A DNA stretch of 64,000 nt from Acidobacteriota bacterium (GTDB taxonomy: Bacteria > Acidobacteriota > Thermoanaerobaculia > Multivoradales > JAGPDF01): contig JACTMI010000032.1 of NCBI GenBank assembly GCA_014584695.1, positions 41,265-105,264 on the forward strand, in the 5' to 3' direction. Numbering within the stretch: the first letter of the stretch is position 1; every line of letters begins with the position of its first letter. Under the pieces are notes generated by a model. That model had not been told where the DNA came from, ran no database searches, and saw only the letters and a program-made list of their open reading frames with translations. This document shows positions 35,707-43,808 of the stretch, in pieces. Both the position numbers and the translations under genes were made by a program.

Positions 35707-38088
35707 TCAGTGGAACGCCCGCGCCCGTTCGGTCCAGGTCGCGAGGTCGGGTTCGGCCGGGTTCCACGGGGTGCCCGGATGGATGATCTTCGCGGTGCAG
35801 GCTTCGGCCGCGATCACCAGCTCGCGGAAGCTGCCGCCGCGCGCGTTCTTGACGTAGGCCTGCTTGTTGCCGTTGTAGGCGAAGATGCCGGGGCTCTTGC
35901 GGATGCACTCGTCGCAGGAGGTGCAGAGCGGCGTGTCGATCCAGGGCTCGACCGGCTCGTCGGAGGGCTCTTCGACCGCGGGCGTCGGCTCGGCGACGGC
36001 CGCCGCGGCGACCTCGGCTGTCGCGACGCCGGTCGAGACCGCGGGTGCCGCCGCCGCGCCCGCGGTCGCCGTCGCGGCGGCGGCGGGCGGCGCGAGCGGA
36101 GCGAGCGTCGGCTCGACCTCGAACAGCGCCGCCACCAGGTGGTCGACGGCGCGGGCGTCGGCGTCGGCCCGGGCCTGCTCGAGCTGCTCGGCATGGCGCC
36201 GCTCGAGCTCGCGCCGCTCGCGCTCGGCGCGCTCTTCCGCTTCGCACCGCGCGCGCGCGGCCGCCTCCTCGACGTGCTCGCTGCGCACCCCGGCGAGCTC
36301 CTCCAAAGTGCGCCAGAAGGCCAGACGGTCGAGCGTCGCTTGGGCGAGCGCGCGGTCGACCACCAGGCGCACCGGCGCGCCGTCGCGGCCGGCGGCCCAG
36401 ATGAAGGGCAACCGGCGAACCGCTTCGTCGTCCGCCAGCTCCAACCACTCGGCGAGCGGCACCAGCTCCTCGGCGAGCGCCTCCTCGGCGGGCGCGAAGG
36501 CGTGTCGCCAGGAGGGGTCGAGCAGCGCTGCGTCGGCGAAAGTGAACGGCGCGTCGGCGGGAGCGCCCGCCGCGGCGGCGCTCTCCGGCAGCGGCTCCCG
36601 CGGCCAGTCGGCGGCCGGGTCCGGGTTGTCCTCGAAGCCCAGGCGGCGGGCCCAGCTCGAGCCGGCCTCGGGGTCGTAGCGGAACAGCGGCGCGGCGCGG
36701 CCGGTCACCCGCGCCGCGGCCACCAGCCAGGGATCGACGTCGGGCGGGCCGGGCGGCGGGGCGTCGACGACGTGCAGCGCCGCGCGCGGCGCGGCCAGGG
36801 CCCGCGTCAGGCCGGTCGCGAGCGGCTGGGGTCGCGCCGGGGAACCCTGATGGACGAAGACCTCCCGGTGGCCGAGCGCGAAGTAGGCGGGCTCGAAGCG
36901 GAACGCGGCCCTCGCGGCCGGCGCGAGGTCGCTGCCGAGCAGGAAGACCTGGATCGGCCGGCCGGAGATCAGCAGGCCGGTGAGCGAGGCCAACCCGGCG
37001 GGGACGAGATCGCGCGTCGACAGGAGCGCCAGGACCGGGCGGACCAGCGCCAGCTCCGCCGGCGCGAGCGAGCGCCAGTCCAGCCGGTCGAGCCAAGGCA
37101 GATGCCGCTCGGGCTGGAAGGCCTCGGCCGCCTCGAGGCGGACGACGCGCACGGCGCGCGCCAGCGCCAGCACCGGTGCCGCCGCATCGTCGAACAGCTG
37201 CACGGCGGCGGCGCAGGGGTCGGCGGCGATGCGGACCCCGGTCAGCAGGTCCTCGCCCTCTTCGCCGGCGGGGACGACCCAGAGCGGCTCCGGCGCGCGC
37301 TCCTCGAAGGCCGCCAGCGTCGCCCGCGCGCTGGTCAGCCGCTCTCGGCGCCGGTCGTCGAGGGGCGCGCCCGCGCGGCGGCGGGAGACCACCCCCGAGA
37401 GCCGGTCGGCGTCGAGAAACTGCCCGCCGAAAGCCCCCAGCTCGCCCGCTCGCTCGGCCGCCGCGATGCCGTCCGGTCGGCGCGCGCGGTCGGCGGCGAG
37501 CAGCGCGTCGGCCGCGGCGGCCAGCTCGTGCGCCTCGGCCGCGAAAGCGGCTCGCGCGCTGTCGAGGCGGCGCCGCGCCGCCAGGGTGGCGAGCGCCAGC
37601 GGCGCGCGCCGGCCGAAGGGGAGCAGCAGCGCGCCGGCCGGCAGCGCGGCCACCAGCTCGACCATGCCGGCCTCGAACGTCCGGCGCTCGCCCTCCGGCA
37701 GCGCCAGCTCCTCGGCGACCTGGGCGGCGGCGATCGCGAGCACCTCGCGCGCCGGCGCGGCGGGGCCGGCGCCGAGCGCCGCGGCCAGTCGCCGCTCGAG
37801 ACGGGTCAAGTTCTCGGCCAGCGAGCGCCGCTCGTCGCGGCGGCCGAGCTGGTCGAGGTGCTCGCCCAGGGGGCGGGCGAGCGCGCCGCCTCCGGATGGG
37901 TCCACCACCAGGGGCCAGCCGCCGCGCACGCTGGCACCCCGGAACGGGTGCATCGAAGCGGGCAGCAGCTCCTCCGAAATCGGCGCCGGGGCGTCGGTCG
38001 GATCGCCGAAATGGAAGCGGCGCAGCCGTTCGGCGGCTTCGGAGCGCGGGGCGGCGGGCGGGGCGGCGGCTCTGGGGCTCTCGGTCAC
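35707..38088 (-). CDS. large ferredoxin-tipped protein of unknown function ('X')
   Basis: 793 residues from GTG 38088, with GGGAGGAG upstream. The N-terminal ~300 residues are helical and lack motifs. Residues ~305-390 (LPWLDRLDWRSLAPAELALV, RPVLALLSTRDL) match the domain near residue 1120 of Y, so the two proteins share ancestry there. Residues ~595-660 form a coiled coil rich in Glu/Arg. An Ala/Pro linker leads to a C-terminal ferredoxin domain with C722, C725, C728 and C764 and the family-like HPGTPWNP, fit for one [4Fe-4S]. It lies between korB and rnfB. I propose it carries electrons between KorAB and RnfB/Y. No close family recognised. Confidence 0.7.
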   Translation of the reverse strand: MTESPRAAAPPAAPRSEAAERLRRFHFGDPTDAPAPISEELLPASMHPFRGASVRGGWPLVVDPSGGGALARPLGEHLDQLGRRDERRSLAENLTRLERRLAAALGAGPAAPAREVLAIAAAQVAEELALPEGERRTFEAGMVELVAALPAGALLLPFGRRAPLALATLAARRRLDSARAAFAAEAHELAAAADALLAADRARRPDGIAAAERAGELGAFGGQFLDADRLSGVVSRRRAGAPLDDRRRERLTSARATLAAFEERAPEPLWVVPAGEEGEDLLTGVRIAADPCAAAVQLFDDAAAPVLALARAVRVVRLEAAEAFQPERHLPWLDRLDWRSLAPAELALVRPVLALLSTRDLVPAGLASLTGLLISGRPIQVFLLGSDLAPAARAAFRFEPAYFALGHREVFVHQGSPARPQPLATGLTRALAAPRAALHVVDAPPPGPPDVDPWLVAAARVTGRAAPLFRYDPEAGSSWARRLGFEDNPDPAADWPREPLPESAAAAGAPADAPFTFADAALLDPSWRHAFAPAEEALAEELVPLAEWLELADDEAVRRLPFIWAAGRDGAPVRLVVDRALAQATLDRLAFWRTLEELAGVRSEHVEEAAARARCEAEERAERERRELERRHAEQLEQARADADARAVDHLVAALFEVEPTLAPLAPPAAAATATAGAAAAPAVSTGVATAEVAAAAVAEPTPAVEEPSDEPVEPWIDTPLCTSCDECIRKSPGIFAYNGNKQAYVKNARGGSFRELVIAAEACTAKIIHPGTPWNPAEPDLATWTERARAFH

Positions 38089-38103
38089 GGCGCTCCTCCC
38101 GGC

Positions 38104-39057
38104 TCAGATCGAGAAGCGGTCGAGCTCGCGCTCGAGCGCCGCGACCTTCTGCTCGCGCGTCATGCCGAGGCCCTTGACCGTGAAGTCGTCGTAGCGCGGC
38201 GCCTCCGGGTTGCGGTAGAGCAGGCCGATCGCGAGGCGGTCCTTGCGCAGGGCGAGCGCGTGGCCGGCGGCGAAGTCGCGCGGATCGTGCTCCTGCTGGT
38301 GCTTGTACATCCGCCGCAGGGTGTCGTCGGCGGGCACGCCCTCCGGGTGGGTGAGCAGCAGCGTGCGGTCCGGGTTGCGGCGCAGCTCCTCGAAGACCTC
38401 GCCGGTGTAGGTCGGGCAGCGCTGCAGGATGTGGACGAAGCTGGTGCCGCGATGGCGCTGGGCGGTCTCGAGCGTGGCGTAGAGATGCGCCGGGTTCCAG
38501 TCGACGGTGCGGGCGACGAAGGAGACGTTGGGGAAGCCGAGCGTGGTCGCGGCGACGTCGAGCGGCGGCAGGAAGCCGCCGTCCGGGTGGGTGTTGGTCG
38601 ACAGGCCGAGCGGCGTCGTGGGCGAGGTCTGCTTCTTGGTCAGGCCGTAGACGCTGTTGTCGAAGACCATGACCACCATGTCCATGTTGTAGCGCGCGGC
38701 GTGCAGCCAATGGCCGGCGCCGATCGAGCAGCAGTCGCCGTCGCCGGTGGCGACCCAGACCGTGAGGTCGGGGCGCCGCGCCTTGATGCCGCAAGCGACC
38801 GGCAGCGCCCGGCCGTGCAGGCCGTGGAAGCCGTAGGCGTGCATGTAGTGCGGGAAGCGCGACGAGCAGCCGATGCCGGAGACCATCGCCAGCTTCTCCG
38901 GCGGCACCTGCTGGTCGCGGCAGATCCGCTGCACCGCGGAGAGCATGGCGAAGTCGCCGCAGCCGGGGCACCAGCGAGCGACGCCGCCGTCGTAGCTCTC
39001 GAGCGTGAAGTAGCGCTCGGGGACTTCGAGCGACCAGTCCTGCGGCAGTCCGAACAT
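38104..39057 (-). CDS. korB: 2-oxoacid:ferredoxin oxidoreductase, beta (TPP) subunit
   Basis: 317 residues. It binds TPP and Mg and, with the alpha subunit, oxidises a 2-oxoacid (probably 2-oxoglutarate) with CoA to acyl-CoA, CO2 and reduced ferredoxin. Signature parts are RWCPGCGDFAML, GIGCSSRFPHYMHAYGFHGLHGR (cut here: GIGCSSRFPHYM), the TPP loop ATGDGDCCSIG and DNSVYGLTKKQTSPTT. It overlaps korA by one base (TGATG). Substrate assignment to 2-oxoglutarate over pyruvate rests on similarity of these motifs to KorB and is not certain. Confidence 0.92.
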   Translation of the reverse strand: MFGLPQDWSLEVPERYFTLESYDGGVARWCPGCGDFAMLSAVQRICRDQQVPPEKLAMVSGIGCSSRFPHYMHAYGFHGLHGRALPVACGIKARRPDLTVWVATGDGDCCSIGAGHWLHAARYNMDMVVMVFDNSVYGLTKKQTSPTTPLGLSTNTHPDGGFLPPLDVAATTLGFPNVSFVARTVDWNPAHLYATLETAQRHRGTSFVHILQRCPTYTGEVFEELRRNPDRTLLLTHPEGVPADDTLRRMYKHQQEHDPRDFAAGHALALRKDRLAIGLLYRNPEAPRYDDFTVKGLGMTREQKVAALERELDRFSI

Positions 39058-40967
39058 CAGACGACTCCTCGCGGGGAAGTGGTGGCCGCGCCGAGCCGCG
39101 CGCGCACCTGTTCGGCGATCTGGACCGGTCCGAGCGGCTGCCCGGGCACGGTGGACCAGCAGTCGACGTCGACCAGCGTCCGCTCGCGCAGCAGCTGCGC
39201 GAGCTGGGCGCGGCGGCGGGTCTCGTCCGTGATCAGCGGCGCGGCGGGGTCGTCCGAGTAGTTGATCTCGACCGTCATCACCTTCTCGAAGCGGCCGAAG
39301 ATCTCGGCCAGCCCGGGCTCGAACGGCGACAGGAAGCGCAGGTGGAGCGAGGCGACCGAGTGGCCGTCGGCGCGCAGCAGATCGACCGCCTCCTCGATCG
39401 CGCCCAGGGTCGAGCCCCAGCCGACCACCAGCAGCTCACCCGCCTCGGCGCCGTGCGGACGGGGCGGCTTGAGCGTGCGCGCGAGCGCCGCCAGCTTGCG
39501 GCTGCGCATGTCGCAGCCTTCCTGATTCGAGAAAGCGTCGTAGGCGACCTTGCCGCCGCGGGTGTGGGCGAGCCCGGTGACGACGTACTCGCCGCCGCGC
39601 TGGCCGGGGATCGGCCGCGCCGAGAGCCCGGTCTCGGGATCCCAGTCGTAGGGCGCGATCCCCGTCGGCCACGGGGTCTGATCGATCGGCGGCGCCAGCC
39701 AGGCGGGATCGATCGCGGGCCGCGGGAACGGCGCGACGCCGGTGGCGAGGTTGGCGTCGGTCAGCACCACGACCGGTCCGCGGAACTCCTCGGCCAGCTT
39801 GCGCGCCAGCACCACGAAGTGGAAGCACTCCTCGATGGTGGCGGGGGCGATGACGATCTTGGGCGAATCGCCCGGCGCGCCGAACAGCGTGGCGAGCAGA
39901 TCCGCCTGCTCGACCTTGGTCGGCAGGCCGGTCGACGGGCCGCCGCGCTGGACCACGACCACGACGAGCGGAATCTCCGCCATCACCGCCAGGCCGAGGA
40001 ACTCGGTCTTGAGCGCCAGGCCGGGTCCGGAGGTGATGGTGCAAGCGGTCTGACCGGCGTAGCTCGCGCCGATCGCGAAGCCGACCGCGGCGATCTCGTC
40101 CTCGGCCTGGTGGAGGAAGCCGCCGACCACCGGCAGGGCGCGGCCCAGGTAGTGCGACACCGACGTCGCCGGGGTGATCGGGTACATCGCGACCATCTCC
40201 ATGCCGGCCGCCATGATGCCGAGCCCGACCGCCTGGTTGCCGTTCATCACCAGCACCGGCTCGCCGGCCCGCCAGGCCGGCACTTCCCAGGCGTACGGCA
40301 CGTGCGCCTCGGCGAAGGCCCAGCCCCGCCGCACCAACTCCTGGTTCGAGCGCACGACCTCCTCGCCCTTGCGCCCGAAGACCTCGCGGACTTCGGCCAG
40401 CGCGCGCTCGATGTCGCAGCCGAAGACCTCGCACAGCAGACCGACGACGAACATGTTCTTGCCGACCCGGGCGTCGCCGACGATCTCCAGGCAGGCCTTT
40501 TCGAGCGGCAGCTCGATCACCTCGAGCCCTTGCTCGCGAAACTCGCCGAGCGCGGTCGCGTACTGCTCGCGCACCTCGGGCTGCGGGTCCTCGGCCCACT
40601 TGCTCTCGAGCAGCACGATGGTGCCCGGGCGATAGGCGCGGCTGCCGATGCGGCCGTAGAGCACCTGCTCGTTGAACGCCACCACCAGGTCGGCGCGGTC
40701 ACCGCGGTTGGTGATCTCGTGATCCCCGAAGCGGACCCGGATGCCGGAGGCGCCGGCGCGCGAGCGGGCGGGGGGCTTGATCTCGGCCGGGATGATCTCG
40801 ACCGTCCAGACGCCGTTGCCGAGCTTGGCGCAGACGGTGCCGAAGGTCTGGCCGGCCTTCTGGGCGCCCTCGCCCGAGTCGGAGACGATCTCGACGATCC
40901 GCTCGGAGACGCGCTGCCGGGTGCGGCGGGGAGGCTGGGTGGTGGCGGCGGGCGGAGCGACGGTCAT
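39057..40967 (-). CDS. korA: 2-oxoacid:ferredoxin oxidoreductase, fused gamma-alpha subunit
   Basis: 636 residues. Residues ~20-200 are the gamma domain (SDSGEGAQKAGQTFG at the start), fused to the alpha subunit (~230-630) with GNQAVGLGIMAAGMEMVAMY, ITPATSVSHYL, QAEDEIAAVGFAIGASYAG and SGPGLALKTEFLG. This is the two-gene KorAB type used in the oxidative or reductive TCA cycle. No Fe-S motif is present in KorAB itself, so electrons must go to separate Fe-S partners, for which X, Y and RnfB in the same operon are candidates. Confidence 0.93.
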   Translation of the reverse strand: MTVAPPAATTQPPRRTRQRVSERIVEIVSDSGEGAQKAGQTFGTVCAKLGNGVWTVEIIPAEIKPPARSRAGASGIRVRFGDHEITNRGDRADLVVAFNEQVLYGRIGSRAYRPGTIVLLESKWAEDPQPEVREQYATALGEFREQGLEVIELPLEKACLEIVGDARVGKNMFVVGLLCEVFGCDIERALAEVREVFGRKGEEVVRSNQELVRRGWAFAEAHVPYAWEVPAWRAGEPVLVMNGNQAVGLGIMAAGMEMVAMYPITPATSVSHYLGRALPVVGGFLHQAEDEIAAVGFAIGASYAGQTACTITSGPGLALKTEFLGLAVMAEIPLVVVVVQRGGPSTGLPTKVEQADLLATLFGAPGDSPKIVIAPATIEECFHFVVLARKLAEEFRGPVVVLTDANLATGVAPFPRPAIDPAWLAPPIDQTPWPTGIAPYDWDPETGLSARPIPGQRGGEYVVTGLAHTRGGKVAYDAFSNQEGCDMRSRKLAALARTLKPPRPHGAEAGELLVVGWGSTLGAIEEAVDLLRADGHSVASLHLRFLSPFEPGLAEIFGRFEKVMTVEINYSDDPAAPLITDETRRRAQLAQLLRERTLVDVDCWSTVPGQPLGPVQIAEQVRARLGAATTSPRGVV

Positions 40968-40991
40968 GGTCTCCTCGGCGGCGGCCGGCGC

Positions 40992-41441
40992 TCAGGCGCG
41001 GCCGCCGATGTCGGTGTAGAAGGCCTCGGCGAAAAGCGCCTCCTCGTCGGCCTCGTGGCGGCGCAGGGTCTCGGCCAGCCCGCCGACGCCGGCGCACAGC
41101 TGGCGCACCGGGCCTTCGAGGCAGGCGCGCGCCTCGGCGCGCAGGTCGTCGACGCGCACCAGCACCTCGCGGTGCTCCTCGAACAGGTGCTGCAGGTTCG
41201 GCAGCCGGTGGGCCGCGCCCTCGCCGACGATCTGGTGCAGCCCGTCGGGTGCCTCCTCGGTCTCGAAGTGGGAGACCAGCAGGTCGCGCAGCTCGGCCAG
41301 CAGCGCCTCGATTCGTTCCGGGTCGCAGGTGTCGGTGAGCAGCGCGAGCAGCCGGCCGAGCCGCCGGTGCTCGTCGTCGATCCGCTGGCGCGACTGGGCG
41401 CTCGGCGTGGGCGCAGTGGCGGACGTCGGAGGATGATCCAT
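40992..41441 (-). CDS. hemerythrin-like domain protein
   Basis: 149 residues, four-helix bundle. His/Glu/Asp ligands for a di-iron site are suggested by DDEHRRLGRLL, LVSHFETEE, HRLPNLQHLFEEHREVL and RRHEADEEALF. Such proteins bind O2 or sense redox state. GGAGGGG lies 5 nt before ATG 41441. It is the first gene ahead of korA (24-bp gap), so it may guard or report O2 for the oxygen-sensitive KorAB-Rnf system; that is inference. Confidence 0.8.
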   Translation of the reverse strand: MDHPPTSATAPTPSAQSRQRIDDEHRRLGRLLALLTDTCDPERIEALLAELRDLLVSHFETEEAPDGLHQIVGEGAAHRLPNLQHLFEEHREVLVRVDDLRAEARACLEGPVRQLCAGVGGLAETLRRHEADEEALFAEAFYTDIGGRA

Positions 41442-41543
41442 CGAACCCCTCCTCTCGTGGAGGCGGGTTCGTCGGGCGCTCGAAACGCGACCGCGAGGGA
41501 GCCCGCCGGGTCGCAACAACGCTACCGCCGGCACCAGGAAGGG

Positions 41544-43127
41544 TCACCGCCCGGAAAGGTGGGGTGGCGAGACCGGAGGCGCGGGCCGAGTCGGCGCAGG
41601 CGCGCGATCGGCGCCCGTCGCGACGATGCCGAGCAGGCGTTCGTAGACCTCTTCGACCGCATCGACGCCGAACTCGAGCGTCACGGTGAGCCGCTCGCGC
41701 ACCCAGCTCTCGAGCCCGGCGGCGTCCGGGTCGGCGAGCACGATCCGGCGGCAGACCCGCTCGAACGTCGTCAGCGCTTCGCGCAGCGCGCCGAGCGGCA
41801 CACCCTGGCGTGCCCGCCGCTCGGCGAGGTCCCGGCAGAAGGCCATGAACGTGCCGCGCTCGCCGCTTCGAATGGCGGTCAGCAGGCTGCGCATCAGCTG
41901 GCGGTGGTGCCAGGCGTGGTCGGCTGCCGGCAGGTCGGCGTAGTGCGGCAGACGCTCGTCGGGCGGGCGCTCGACCAGCGCGCGGGTGAAGGTGGCGCGG
42001 ATCTCCTCCTGGTGGCGCTCGATCAGGCGCAGCAGCTGGAGCTGCGGCGCCAGCGGGCCGCCGTGCATCGAAGCGCGATTGAGCTCGTACCAGTGAGCCG
42101 GATTGCCGCGCAGGTTCTCGACCAGGAAGGGCAGGCGGCGCAGGACCTCGAGTCGAGGGCGCGGGCTCCAGCCGAGCCGCCGCCGCGTCCGGCTGGCGTC
42201 GACCGCCAGGCGCAGGTCGATGTAGCGGCCCATCCAGGGGCGTTCGAAGGGGCGACGACCGGTCATGCGGCCGAGCCGGTCGCGCAGCTCGATGCCGACG
42301 CGGGCGAGCGGCGCCGGCACCAGGACCGGCCGGCGCGCGCGGCCGAAGGCATGGCGGGTCGCGGCGTGGAAGAGCTCACGATGGCTGACCGCGCCGTCGG
42401 GGCTGGCGATCAGCACCTCGGCCGGCGCCAGGTCGCGGCGCAGGTCGAGGGCGCGCTCGAGAAAGACCAGCAGGTCGCGGACGTGGAGATAGGGAATCGC
42501 CGAGTTGCCGCGCCCGCCCAGCACGCTGCGGTTCCAGCGCCGCGACAGCCAGGTATCGAGGAACTGGAACAGCGGCGCGTACTCGCACCAGTCCGAAAAC
42601 AGCGCCGCGAAGCGGAGGATCGCGGTCGGCATGCGGCCGGCGACGGCGCGCATGCGGGTCTCGCCGAAGCGCTTGGTCAGCGCGTAGAGGTGGCTGCCAT
42701 CGGGCGGGCTCGACTCGTCGAGCGCCGCGCCCGGCGGCGGAAAGTCACAGGCCGCGACCGAGCTGGCGAAGAAGAAGCGCTCGAGCTCGAGCCGCTGGGC
42801 GGCCTCCAGCACGACTTCGGTGCCGTGGACGTTCGTCCGCTCGTATTCGGGGTGGGGATCGCCGGTGAAGTCGTAGTACGCGGCCAGGTGGAGGAGCGCC
42901 TGCGCGCCGCCGGCCTGCCGGATCTCCTCGAACAGGCGGGTGACCGGCTCGGCCTCGGCGACGTCGAGGTGATGCCAGCTGACCCCCGGACGATCGGGTG
43001 CTCCGCTCTCCTCCTGCGAGCGGCGGTCGATGGCGTAGATCCGCCAGCGCCCGGCCAGCGCTTCGAGGACGCGCCGGCCCAGGAACCCCGAAGCCCCGGT
43101 CACGATGAGTCTGGGCAGCGTGCTCAT
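41544..43127 (-). CDS. NAD(P)-dependent epimerase/dehydratase fused to an RsbRD-like sensor domain
   Basis: 527 residues. Residues ~5-310 are an extended short-chain dehydrogenase with the Rossmann motif TGASGFLGRR, HLAAYYDFTGDP and YALTKRFGETRM (YxxxK). Residues ~370-510 form a helical domain (LLRLIERHQEEIRATFTRALV ... EVYERLLGIV) resembling the RsbRD/CHD N-terminal sensor domain of stressosome proteins. The fusion is unusual. Substrate unknown. It stands between the hyb and kor-rnf gene sets on the same strand, so may be co-transcribed with either. Confidence 0.8.
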   Translation of the reverse strand: MSTLPRLIVTGASGFLGRRVLEALAGRWRIYAIDRRSQEESGAPDRPGVSWHHLDVAEAEPVTRLFEEIRQAGGAQALLHLAAYYDFTGDPHPEYERTNVHGTEVVLEAAQRLELERFFFASSVAACDFPPPGAALDESSPPDGSHLYALTKRFGETRMRAVAGRMPTAILRFAALFSDWCEYAPLFQFLDTWLSRRWNRSVLGGRGNSAIPYLHVRDLLVFLERALDLRRDLAPAEVLIASPDGAVSHRELFHAATRHAFGRARRPVLVPAPLARVGIELRDRLGRMTGRRPFERPWMGRYIDLRLAVDASRTRRRLGWSPRPRLEVLRRLPFLVENLRGNPAHWYELNRASMHGGPLAPQLQLLRLIERHQEEIRATFTRALVERPPDERLPHYADLPAADHAWHHRQLMRSLLTAIRSGERGTFMAFCRDLAERRARQGVPLGALREALTTFERVCRRIVLADPDAAGLESWVRERLTVTLEFGVDAVEEVYERLLGIVATGADRAPAPTRPAPPVSPPHLSGR

Positions 43128-43232
43128 GGTCGCCTCGGCGGTGGGGGCCCCGGCGGGCCCGCGGCGGCCCGGCCTGGGCGGCATCCGCCCGGCTCCATTG
43201 TCTCCCGTTCGCGCCCGGCTCGCGCACCGGGC

Positions 43233-43808
43233 TCAGGCCCCGGCCGGATCCCTCCCCGTTGGCGTCTCGCCGCGCGCCCACCAGAGCGCGGGCGGGGCCG
43301 GCTCGGCGCGCGGTGTCGGCGCGGCGCCCAGCCGGCGCAGCTCGCCGACCGCCGCTTCGACCGCGGCGCCGAGCGCGGCGCGGACCTCGGGCGAGAGCTC
43401 GGTGCCGAGCTCGACGCGCGCCGGCACGATGCCGACCACCACGGTCTCGCGCGGCGCCTCGCCCGCGAGGTCGAGCCGGGCCAGCGCTTCGCCCAGATTG
43501 GGATCGTGGGGGGCGAGCCGTGCCGGCGCCGAGCGCAGCTTGCGCGGGTCGCTCTCGACCACGACGCTGCCCGCCGGCAGCGGCGCGCGCACCGCGTCGA
43601 GCACCAGGACGGCCTCGAAGCCGCGCAGGTACTCGGCCAGATAGGGCCCCGGGGTGCCCAGGTCGAGCGCGATGGTGTGCGGCGCCAGCTGCCAGTCCGC
43701 TTCGAGGTGGGCGAGCAAAGCGGGCCCGGCGCCGTCGTCGCCCTCGAGCACGCTGCCGAGGGCGACGACCGCGAGGCGCGGCGGCACCGGTGTGACTCCT
43801 GCCGTCAC
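43233..43808 (-). CDS. hybD: hydrogenase maturation protease HybD
   Basis: 191 residues. It cleaves the C-terminal tail of the hydrogenase large subunit after nickel insertion. Family features: ALGSVLEGDDGAGPALL (GNxLxxDDG-type start with the Ni-binding acidic residue), LDLGTPGPYL and LVLDAVRAPLPAG. GTG 43808 overlaps the large-subunit stop (GTGA). The C-terminal ~40 residues are a Pro/Arg-rich extension. The target is the adjacent hybC product. Confidence 0.88.
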   Translation of the reverse strand: MTAGVTPVPPRLAVVALGSVLEGDDGAGPALLAHLEADWQLAPHTIALDLGTPGPYLAEYLRGFEAVLVLDAVRAPLPAGSVVVESDPRKLRSAPARLAPHDPNLGEALARLDLAGEAPRETVVVGIVPARVELGTELSPEVRAALGAAVEAAVGELRRLGAAPTPRAEPAPPALWWARGETPTGRDPAGA

